Source: Rhodospirillales bacterium
GTDB lineage: Bacteria; Pseudomonadota; Alphaproteobacteria; Reyranellales; Reyranellaceae
Assembly (NCBI GenBank): GCA_013205335.1
Contig: JABMNB010000279.1
Span: forward strand, 1 to 11,053
Length of the DNA stretch: 11,053 nucleotides
Direction of reading: 5' to 3'
In this document: in pieces, positions 5,737 to 11,053 of the stretch
Layout of the letters: every line of letters starts with the position of its first letter
Position numbering within the stretch: the first letter of the stretch is position 1
Program-made: the position numbers and the translations under genes
Notes under the pieces: model-generated
The model's database searches: none
What the model was told of the DNA's origin: nothing
Seen by the model: only the letters and a program-made list of their open reading frames with translations

Positions 5737-6729
5737 ATGACCACGAAGAATGTCGGCCGCCGCGCATCGATCCTGATGACGGGCGCAGCGCTTGCCACGC
5801 CTCTGGCCAGCGTGCGCGCCCAACAGACCGGTCTGCCCGACAAGCCGCTCAAGATCCTGGTCGGCTTTCCCGCCGGTGGCGGCACCGACGTGATGGCACG
5901 CCTGATTGCCGAGGTACTTAAACAGCGCACAGGCCGCAGCGTCATCATCGACAACAAACCAGGCGCGTCCGGCACCATCGCGGTCGAGGCCCTGAAGAAT
6001 GGCGGGACCGATGGCACGACGATCGCCTATGTGCCTTCGGCAACCATCGTGCAGAAGCTCACCATGCCCGCCGTGCCCTTCGATCCGATGACCGACATCG
6101 CGCCGATCACGCTGGCCGGCACGGTACAGACCGCCTTCTGCGTGTCGCCGACCATCGGCGTCAACGACCTCAAACAATATGTCGAATGGCTGAAGAAGAA
6201 CCCGACGCGCGCCTCCTTCGGCACGACGGCGCTGGGTTCCTTCACGCATTTCTTCGGCGTCATGGCCGGCAAGGCGGTCGGCATCCCGCTCGAGCCGGTG
6301 CCCTATCGCGGTGCTGCGCCGCTGGTCGCCGACCTGCAGGGTGGCCATATCGCGGCGGGCTGCGGCGGCATCACCGACTTCCTGGAACATCACCGTGCCG
6401 GCAAGGTGAAGGTGATCTTCACCTCGGGCGTAAAGCCCACCACTTCGGCGCCCGAGATTCCGACCATCACCCAGCTCGGCTATCCGCAGCTCTCGATCCT
6501 GGGCTGGTACGTCTTCTTCGCCCCTCCCAAGATGCCGGCGCCCCTGATCGACGCCTGGGGCCAAGAGTTGAAGGCGGTGCTGGCCACTCCCGAAATCCAG
6601 AAGAAGCTGACCGAACTTGGCCTCGACATAGAGACTTCGACGCCTGCCCAATTCACCGAGCGCATGACGACCGACCTCGCACGCTGGAAGACGATCATCG
6701 ATTCGATCGGCTATAAGCCGCAGGGTTGA
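5737..6729 (+). CDS. Bug/TctC-family periplasmic solute-binding protein (second copy)
   Basis: A protein of 330 residues. An export signal with twin arginine (NVGRRASILMTGAALATP) ends near SVRAQQ at about residue 29. The mature part carries the Bug signatures LPDKPLKILVGFPAGGGTDV, NKPGASGTIAVEAL, VPFDPMTDIAPI, EPVPYRGAAPLVADLQGG and EIPTITQLGYP, and runs to the usual C-terminal helix (ARWKTIIDSIGYKPQG). These proteins clamp carboxylated or amide-type small organics in the periplasm. As with the first copy, no TctA/TctB transporter genes are near. It lies between the phosphotransferase gene (23 bp before) and the alpha/beta hydrolase gene (19 bp after), so its ligand may be a precursor of the substrate handled by those enzymes. 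It shares many segments with the first copy and probably arose by duplication within one subfamily. Confidence 0.95.
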   Translation: MTTKNVGRRASILMTGAALATPLASVRAQQTGLPDKPLKILVGFPAGGGTDVMARLIAEVLKQRTGRSVIIDNKPGASGTIAVEALKNGGTDGTTIAYVPSATIVQKLTMPAVPFDPMTDIAPITLAGTVQTAFCVSPTIGVNDLKQYVEWLKKNPTRASFGTTALGSFTHFFGVMAGKAVGIPLEPVPYRGAAPLVADLQGGHIAAGCGGITDFLEHHRAGKVKVIFTSGVKPTTSAPEIPTITQLGYPQLSILGWYVFFAPPKMPAPLIDAWGQELKAVLATPEIQKKLTELGLDIETSTPAQFTERMTTDLARWKTIIDSIGYKPQG

Positions 6730-6748
6730 TACCAAGGAGAGCGAGCCC

Positions 6749-7489
6749 ATGCCGGTCCTCAAGCGGCCCGACGCCGAAATTCACTACGAGGTCCACGGCA
6801 AGGGCTTTCCCCTCCTGCTCTACGCACCGGGCGGCCTGCGCTCGTCGATCGAGTTCTGGGGGCCCGGCGCCGACGGCGCGCCGCGCGCGTGGATGGATCC
6901 GCGCACGTCACTCGCCGACCGGTTCACCGTCATCTCCATGGACCAGCGCAACGCCGGCCAGTCGGTGGCCGACGTGAAGCCCGACCATGGATGGCACACG
7001 TTCGCCGCCGATCACCTGGCATTGATCGACCATCTCGGCTTCAAGCGTTTCGCCGTGATGGGCGGCTGCATCGGCGGCAGCTACTGCTTCGAGGCGATGG
7101 AACAGGCGCCCGATCGCGTCGCCGCCGCGGTGCTGCAGAATCCGATCGGCCTGTGGGAGAACCGCGACACCTGGGATGCGGCGGTCGGCGGCTACAGCGA
7201 CACCGTGCGGGCGCGCGATCCCTCTATCTCCGAAGCGACGATCCAGAGCTTCGGCCGGAACATGTTCGGTTCCGACTTCGTCTTCTCCGTAACCCGTGAG
7301 TTCGTTAAGAACTGCAAGACACCGCTGCTGCTGCAACCCGGCACCGACAAGCCGCATCCCGCGCATACCAGCGACGAGATCGCGGCGCTCGCGCGGAACA
7401 TCGAGGTCCAGAAGGATTGGCGGGCACCGCACTTCCTGCAGCAATCGATCGACCGGGTACGCACCTTTCTCGAGAAAAACACACAGTGA
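6749..7489 (+). CDS. Alpha/beta hydrolase with Cys at the nucleophile elbow
   Basis: A protein of 246 residues with the alpha/beta-hydrolase core: the HG-type loop LLLYAPGGLRSS (22-33), the strand FTVISMDQRNAGQS (59-72), and the nucleophile elbow FAVMGGCIGGSYC (101-113). The residue in the G-x-Nuc-x-G position is Cys107, not the usual Ser. Asp200 (LLQPGTDKPH) is the likely acid, with His228 (APHFLQQSIDRV) or His203/His206 as the base. A Cys nucleophile is known from dienelactone hydrolase, a superfamily member; whether this enzyme is an esterase, a lactonase or inactive cannot be told. The start is fixed by AAGGAG (6734-6739), 9 nt before the ATG. It lies 19 bp after the second Bug gene and overlaps the next ORF at its stop by one base (TGATG), which points to coupled translation. 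Confidence 0.9.
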   Translation: MPVLKRPDAEIHYEVHGKGFPLLLYAPGGLRSSIEFWGPGADGAPRAWMDPRTSLADRFTVISMDQRNAGQSVADVKPDHGWHTFAADHLALIDHLGFKRFAVMGGCIGGSYCFEAMEQAPDRVAAAVLQNPIGLWENRDTWDAAVGGYSDTVRARDPSISEATIQSFGRNMFGSDFVFSVTREFVKNCKTPLLLQPGTDKPHPAHTSDEIAALARNIEVQKDWRAPHFLQQSIDRVRTFLEKNTQ

Positions 7490-7620
7490 TGAAGAGGATG
7501 TCGATCCTTCTCGCCACCTTGGTCGCGACGACGGCGACAGCCCCGGTACAGGAATTCTGGGGTGCCGTCGCGACCGACAACGAACGGCTGTTCGGCGTCT
7601 CGGCCGGCAAGGCGTCTTAG
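7489..7620 (+). CDS. 43-residue ORF with signal-like N-terminus, possibly a truncated secreted protein
   Basis: ATG 7489 uses the last base of the hydrolase stop codon (TGATG), so translation could be coupled. The product starts MKRMSILLATLVATTATA, which looks like a signal peptide, and continues EFWGAVATDNERLFGVSAGKAS before TAG. The WGA(V/I)A...GxSxG...S pattern weakly recalls the start of DUF4189-type secreted proteins, which would normally run on for 60 or more residues. The frame past the TAG shows no such continuation. The stop lies exactly at the tail of the frameshifted gene on the other strand (7617-7851), as if a junction or deletion cut both. It may be a remnant or simply a chance ORF; the family hint is a guess. 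Confidence 0.35.
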   Translation: MKRMSILLATLVATTATAPVQEFWGAVATDNERLFGVSAGKAS

Positions 7621-7851
7621 GCTCTCGTCGGAACGCGCCGGACCAAGTTCGCCAGCAGCCACTTGCGCCTGTGTGGATCGAGCGGAACCACCTGGAGCGG
7701 TCGCTCGGAGGCCATGACGATCTTGCGATACAGCAGTTGCGCTGTCGATCAGGTCCTTCACGAGCATCGTGAGATCGGCCAGCCAGATCTCGCCGCGCGC
7801 CACCCCCAAGACCATGCGGTCCAGCGGAAAGATGTAGAACTCGAGGGGCAT
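7617..7851 (-). pseudogene. Frameshifted, C-terminally shortened relative of the 7944-8330 gene
   Basis: From ATG (7851, minus strand) the product reads MPLEFYIFPLDRMVLGVARGEIW and on to LVKDLIDS. It then loses sense near 7735-7745. Moving by one base restores YRKIVMAS, ERPLQVVPLD and KWLLANLVRRV to a TAA at 7617-7619. These pieces line up with the intact neighbour: MPIHIDIFHPSRLVIAVVRG, YRKIIDIA, PLD and ANLVLAQ occur in the same order and spacing. The rejoined product would be about 78 residues against 128, so about 50 C-terminal residues are missing too. Together the frameshift and lost end suggest a decaying tandem copy, though a sequencing indel could explain the frameshift alone. The 92 bp between the two copies (7852-7943) show no feature I can name. 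Confidence 0.6.
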
Positions 7852-7943
7852 CGAACCTGTATGTACGAGCAGCAGGCGGCGTGAATTACTCCGCGCCTGA
7901 TCGCCGAGCGGTCAGGGACACCTGCATCCCGACAGCAGAAAGA

Positions 7944-8330
7944 TCAGCGCGGGCCTGCCGGCTGCGTGTTTTCGTCGAGCCACTTCCGCGCCTGGTGCAA
8001 GCTCTGGAAGACCTTCACCGTGCGCGCGCCCTCGGTCAGCCTGGCGAAGGCCTCTGCATTCTCGGATGCCTGGCCCGAATTGACGACGAACGCCAACGGC
8101 CCGCGCGGCCGGTCATCGCGCTGGGCGAGGACGAGATTGGCCATCGTCTCGACCCCGGCCTTGTCCAGCGGCGTCGTCGGTGAAGCGATGTCGATGATCT
8201 TGCGATAATGCACTATATCGCTGGCCAGGAATTGACTGACCGCGTCGCGAACATCGTCGGCGGTGAAGGTGCCGCGAACGACGGCGATGACCAGCCGGCT
8301 GGGGTGGAAGATATCGATATGGATCGGCAT
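7944..8330 (-). CDS. Small STAS/SpoIIAA-like protein of unknown function
   Basis: A protein of 128 residues beginning MPIHIDIFHPSRLVIAVVRG, followed by a helix (FTADDVRDAVSQFLAS) and the strand YRKIIDIAS. Next come PLDKAGVETMANLVLAQRDD, the strand GPLAFVVNSG, a helix ENAEAFARLTEG, and RTVKVFQSLHQARKWLDEN. The alternation of strands and helices, and the ending 'vkvFrslhqArkWL', resemble the many small STAS/SpoIIAA-like alphaproteobacterial proteins; this is a fold impression only. There are no catalytic motifs or membrane segments. ATG 8330 is chosen because the match to the broken neighbour starts there; the frame is open to 8411 but upstream residues look random. The ribosome binding site is weak. 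It is divergent from the membrane protein gene at 8426. Confidence 0.75.
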   Translation of the reverse strand: MPIHIDIFHPSRLVIAVVRGTFTADDVRDAVSQFLASDIVHYRKIIDIASPTTPLDKAGVETMANLVLAQRDDRPRGPLAFVVNSGQASENAEAFARLTEGARTVKVFQSLHQARKWLDENTQPAGPR

Positions 8331-8425
8331 GTTTCGCGGTCTGGTCTGCCCACATTCCACCGCATCCGTGCGGCAGGCTAGCGCGATTACCATGTCCGGA
8401 AGGTCGAGCATACAGGAGTAGTGTG

Positions 8426-9235
8426 GTGGAGAAAGTCGCCGTCATCGTCGTTGTTGCCCTGGTGGCCGGCGGCGCCCTCTATCTGTTCGGCCGCAACGTC
8501 TCTTCCCGGCAACGGTTCATACGTTCCGGGGCGGCCACGCTCGCCGGCGCCCTGGCCGCTGCCGGCGCGATCTACGGACTCGAAGCGCTGACCGGCGACG
8601 ACACCGCGATGGTCGACAACGCCATGACGGAAGCGCGCACCCTGCCGCTGGTCGGCCTGGTGCTGGCCGACGTTCCCGATGCCGAGACGCGGCTGCGGGC
8701 CTCGCTGCGTGAAGAGCTGCGCAATCCGACGACCCAGGGCGCGCCGCGTCCGCTCGTGCTGATGAGCGAGTTGCGGGCCACCCACATCGTGCCGGCGCTG
8801 CGCGCGACCGACGCCGCTGACGCAGAGGGTGTGCTGGCCGCCCGCATCGCGCTGATGCGACATCTGCGAGGCACCAATGTTGCAGCCTGTCGCGAGCTGA
8901 CCTTGGTCGGCATCCAGCATGCCGACCGGCTCGACGCGCAGGGCCAGCAGCTGATGCGCAACATGCTGACGGCCATGGAGAAGGCCTATCGCACGGGCCG
9001 GACCGCGATGAAGTCGGGTGCCGCGGCGCCACCGCCCGTGCCGAACGACACGGAGGCGCATACCCTGCTCATCGAGGCGGGACTGACGCCGGCCGATTTC
9101 GAGAAGCTGCAGAACCTCGCGCGCCTGTCGGGCGAGGAGGCCTGTGAGCTGGGTATTCGCCTGAACGCCACGCCCTCCAAACTGCCCGCGGACAAGGCCG
9201 GCAGCCTGGCCCGCTATCTGGCGGCGGCGCAGTAG
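8426..9235 (+). CDS. Membrane-anchored protein of unknown function with two N-terminal helices
   Basis: I do not recognise a family. The product (about 269 residues) has two hydrophobic segments: residues about 4-20 (VAVIVVVALVAGGALYLFG) and 32-52 (GAATLAGALAAAGAIYGL). A soluble, mostly helical part of about 215 residues follows. This part has an Ala/Arg/Leu-rich stretch with regularly spaced helices, a Pro-rich linker (GAAAPPPVPND, about 194-204) and a C-terminal helical block (TLLIEAGLTPADFEKLQNLA and on to YLAAAQ). There are two lone cysteines, in AACRELTL and EEACELGI. Two GTG codons stand together at 8423 and 8426. AGGAG (8414-8418) is 7 nt from the second and 4 nt from the first, so 8426 is preferred. 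The gene ends 11 bp before the convergent YbaK gene. Confidence 0.8.
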   Translation: MEKVAVIVVVALVAGGALYLFGRNVSSRQRFIRSGAATLAGALAAAGAIYGLEALTGDDTAMVDNAMTEARTLPLVGLVLADVPDAETRLRASLREELRNPTTQGAPRPLVLMSELRATHIVPALRATDAADAEGVLAARIALMRHLRGTNVAACRELTLVGIQHADRLDAQGQQLMRNMLTAMEKAYRTGRTAMKSGAAAPPPVPNDTEAHTLLIEAGLTPADFEKLQNLARLSGEEACELGIRLNATPSKLPADKAGSLARYLAAAQ

Positions 9236-9246
9236 AGCGAACCGCG

Positions 9247-9720
9247 CTACGCCACAAGAGGCGCCACGACAGCGTCCAGCACCGCGACGGCGTCGCGGGG
9301 GGCCATTTGGACCTGCAGGCCGCGCTGGCCTCCGTTGAGGAAGACCAGCTCGTGCGCCATCGCCTCGGCCTCGATTGCAGTCCGCACCGGCCGCATCTGG
9401 CCGAACGGGCTGATGCCGCCGACCTTGTAGCCGGTCATGCGCTCGGCATCGGCGGGCTTCATCATCTCCGCCGACTTCCCCTTGAAGGAGGCCGCCAGCT
9501 TCTTCATCGAGACCTCGCGATCGGACGGCACGATCACGCAGGCGGGTTTGCCGTCGACCAGCGTCATCAGGGTCTTGAGCACGCGCATCGGCGGCTCACC
9601 CAGCGCGTCGGCCGCCTGCAACCCGACCTTGTCGGCGCCGGGATCGTAGTCATAGCTACGGACGGTGAAGGCGACCTTCGCCTGCTCCAGCGCCTTCGTC
9701 GCGCGCGTGACCTTCGACAT
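9247..9720 (-). CDS. ybaK: Cys-tRNA(Pro) deacylase, YbaK/EbsC family
   Basis: A protein of 157 residues, the usual length for YbaK. It hydrolyses Cys mischarged onto tRNA(Pro) by prolyl-tRNA synthetase, acting in the cytoplasm. Family marks are the N-terminal SKVTRATKALEQAKVAFTV, VLKTLMTLVDGKPACVIVPS with Lys49 in the position of the conserved substrate-site lysine, EVSMKKLAASFKGKSAEM, and the loop GYKVGGISPFGQ (98-108). The end LVFLNGGQRGLQVQMAP also fits. The start is supported by AGGAG 5 nt upstream (9726-9730 on the plus strand). It lies 53 bp downstream of the M20 hydrolase on the same strand and may be read through from it; no functional link is obvious. Confidence 0.93.
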   Translation of the reverse strand: MSKVTRATKALEQAKVAFTVRSYDYDPGADKVGLQAADALGEPPMRVLKTLMTLVDGKPACVIVPSDREVSMKKLAASFKGKSAEMMKPADAERMTGYKVGGISPFGQMRPVRTAIEAEAMAHELVFLNGGQRGLQVQMAPRDAVAVLDAVVAPLVA

Positions 9721-9773
9721 TCCTGCTCCTGGACCGCTTCATCCGGTCGAGCAGGATAGCTCAAGACGCCGCG

Positions 9774-11000
9774 TCAGTTCCCCTTCAAGATCTTTGCCGT
9801 CGCATCGGCAAACACCTGACAGCCCAGGACGATGTCAGCGTCGTGTGTATTCTCGGTGAAGTGGTGCGAGATGCCGCCGATCGAGGGCACGAACATCATC
9901 GCCGCCGGAATTTTCAGCCCGATCACCTGCGCATCGTGGCCGGCACCTGACGGCATGCGCACGTGCTTGTCGGCTGCATGGGTGGCGGCCGACTCCTCGA
10001 TCGCTTCGAGGAAGCGCTCGTCCATCACCAGCGGCTGCGTGCGCGAGAGGTTCACGCACTCGACTTTGCACGCACTCGTCTTCTGATGATCGGCAACGAT
10101 CTCCATCAGCTTGGCTTCGAAGGCCTGAAGGATCTTGTAGTCGGCGTCGCGGAACTGGAGAATCATCTCGGCCCGGCCGGGCACGATCGCCGGCGCGCCA
10201 GGCTCCAGCACCATCTTGCCCACCGTCCACACGCTGCGCGGACCGGAGACGGTGGGAAACTCGTCCATCACGTCGTTGTAGAGCCGCATCATGGCCACGC
10301 CGGCATCCTTGCGGATCGGCATCGGCGTCGTGCCCGCATGGTTCTGGATGCCGCTGAAGGTCAGGCGGAACTGCATGATCCCGACGATCGCCGTCACGAT
10401 GCCAATGCGCTTGTCACCTGCTTCGAGGAGGCCGCCCTGCTCGATATGGGCTTCGAGATAGCCGCGGTACCTGCCCTCTTCGAGATGCTCGCGCGGCACG
10501 CCTTCGAGGCCGGCCGCCTTCAGCGCCTCGCGCATCGGCGTACCCTCGTCGCGGTGCTTCGCCTTGTCGATGTCGGCCTCGGAGAAAATGCCGATGAAGG
10601 AGCGGCTGCCGGTCATCTGGCCCCAGTGGCCTTCCTCGTCGGCCCAGGAGGCGACGTCGACGGCGAGGTGCGCCGTCTCGGGATCCTCCGCCAGCGCCCG
10701 CGCCACTTCGAGGCCATAGATCACGCCCATGACACCATCGAGCCAGCCGCCCCGCGGCTGCGTGTCGGAATGCGAGCCGATCAGGATGCGCGGGCCCGTC
10801 TTGGGGCTCTTGCCGATCACCGTGCCGATGCCGTCGATCACCGGCTCGAGACCCGCCTCCTTCATGCGTGCCGCGAGCCAGTGCCGGCTCTCGACATCCT
10901 GTGGCGACAGATGCGGGCGATGCACGCCAGTCTGATAGCGGCCGAAATCGGCGATGCGCCGCAGGTCGCCGAGCAGTCGTTCGCCGTTTATCTTGGGCAT
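9774..11000 (-). CDS. M20-family amidohydrolase, allantoate / N-carbamoyl-L-amino-acid hydrolase type
   Basis: A protein of 408 residues, the normal length for the HyuC/AmaB/AllC branch of peptidase family M20. These cytoplasmic, metal-dependent enzymes cleave N-carbamoyl amino acids, ureidoglycine-type compounds or allantoate, releasing ammonia or carbamate from nitrogen-rich substrates. Metal-site motifs are intact: GSHSDTQPRGGWLDGVMGV (75-93; His77, Asp88), DEEGHWGQ (121-128; Glu123), AHIEQGG (184-190; His185), and GGISHHFTENT (375-385; His380). The dimerisation/substrate-domain residues NHAGTTPMPIR (220-230) and SGAGHDAQ (351-358) are also there. Deciding between allantoate and carbamoyl-amino-acid substrates needs a phylogeny. 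GGGGAGGT lies 5 nt before the ATG (plus-strand 11006-11013). The YbaK gene follows. There is no purine or hydantoin gene in the window to help. Confidence 0.93.
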   Translation of the reverse strand: MPKINGERLLGDLRRIADFGRYQTGVHRPHLSPQDVESRHWLAARMKEAGLEPVIDGIGTVIGKSPKTGPRILIGSHSDTQPRGGWLDGVMGVIYGLEVARALAEDPETAHLAVDVASWADEEGHWGQMTGSRSFIGIFSEADIDKAKHRDEGTPMREALKAAGLEGVPREHLEEGRYRGYLEAHIEQGGLLEAGDKRIGIVTAIVGIMQFRLTFSGIQNHAGTTPMPIRKDAGVAMMRLYNDVMDEFPTVSGPRSVWTVGKMVLEPGAPAIVPGRAEMILQFRDADYKILQAFEAKLMEIVADHQKTSACKVECVNLSRTQPLVMDERFLEAIEESAATHAADKHVRMPSGAGHDAQVIGLKIPAAMMFVPSIGGISHHFTENTHDADIVLGCQVFADATAKILKGN

Positions 11001-11005
11001 TCTCT

Positions 11006-11013
11006 ACCTCCCC
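11006..11013 (-). promoter_or_regulatory. Shine-Dalgarno site of the M20 amidohydrolase
   Basis: On the minus strand this reads GGGGAGGT and lies 5 nt before the ATG at 11000. It confirms the start of the amidohydrolase and leaves less than 20 bp between that start and the palindromic repeat. Confidence 0.7.
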
Positions 11014-11016
11014 TTC

Positions 11017-11053
11017 CTCATCCTGAGGAGCATCGCGCAGCGATGCGTCTCGA
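11017..11053. repeat. Palindromic intergenic repeat, cut by the window edge
   Basis: The sequence CTCATCCTGAGGAGCATC leads into a perfect 7-bp stem, GCATCGC (11030-11036) with GCGATGC (11040-11046), around GCA. GTCTCGA follows, pairing partly with GAGGA. The CATCCTGAGGAG...CGTCTCGA layout is like the short dispersed palindromes common between genes of Bradyrhizobium and relatives, usually closing with AGGATG, which would lie just outside. It sits directly upstream of the amidohydrolase start. The family assignment is from memory of the pattern. Confidence 0.6.

Noticed and set aside
5608..6762. Long minus-strand frame of about 384 codons opposite the second Bug gene
   Set aside because: It mirrors the codons of the Bug gene, has no recognisable domain and no ribosome binding site; long antisense frames are normal in GC-rich DNA.
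7192..7616. Long minus-strand frame running from the broken copy into the hydrolase gene
   Set aside because: After the frameshift near 7740 the residues lose any family resemblance, and the stretch lies opposite a well-supported hydrolase gene.
8360..8373. Small hairpin CCGCA-TCCG-TGCGG in the spacer between divergent genes
   Set aside because: Five base pairs with no T-run or second copy; too short to call an operator or terminator.

Overview
The window is GC-rich, densely coded DNA, most like an alphaproteobacterium of the Reyranella / Bradyrhizobium type. The reasons are codon use, two orphan Bug/TctC-type solute-binding proteins among catabolic enzymes, a DUF883/YqjE-like pair, and a palindromic CATCCTGAGGAG-type repeat at the right edge. 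This placement is inference; there is no rRNA or other marker gene. I found no tRNA, CRISPR array, insertion sequence or phage gene.

Layout. Positions 2-2627 (+) look like a catabolic/redox operon: the 3' end of an NtaA/SnaA/DszA-type flavin monooxygenase, a VOC-fold protein, a Bug-family periplasmic binding protein, and a glutaredoxin-DinB fusion. The fusion has an in-frame TGA exactly at the first catalytic Cys of its CxxC motif. A hairpin terminator probably ends this unit. Positions 2700-3384 (+) hold a DUF883 (ElaB/YqjD-like) protein and a small two-helix membrane protein. The second overlaps, tail to tail, an AI-2E/PerM-type permease on the minus strand (3345-4544). Divergent from the permease is a second tight operon, 4658-7620 (+): an APH/ACAD10-like phosphotransferase, a second Bug protein, an alpha/beta hydrolase with Cys at the nucleophile elbow, and a 43-codon ORF. 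Positions 7617-7851 (-) hold a frameshifted, shortened relative of the intact small gene at 7944-8330 (-). Next come a membrane-anchored protein of unknown function (8426-9235, +), a YbaK-type Cys-tRNA(Pro) deacylase (9247-9720, -) and an M20 amidohydrolase of the allantoate / N-carbamoyl-amino-acid type (9774-11000, -).

How the genes may work together. The two plus-strand operons each pair one Bug protein with enzymes for an organic substrate, in keeping with capture and breakdown of carboxylated or N-containing organics. No TctA/TctB membrane subunits are present, so the Bug proteins must use a transporter encoded elsewhere or act as sensors.

Main point. The gene at 1875-2627 is the best candidate here for something undescribed. 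It has a good ribosome binding site, a TGA in place of the catalytic Cys (motif PG-TGA-T-S-C), an uninterrupted homologous frame for 237 more codons, and a 7-bp hairpin whose loop starts 18 nt after the TGA. This fits a selenocysteine-containing glutaredoxin-DinB protein, but the hairpin loop lacks the guanosine expected of a bacterial SECIS. A nonsense mutation or sequence error remains the main rival explanation.
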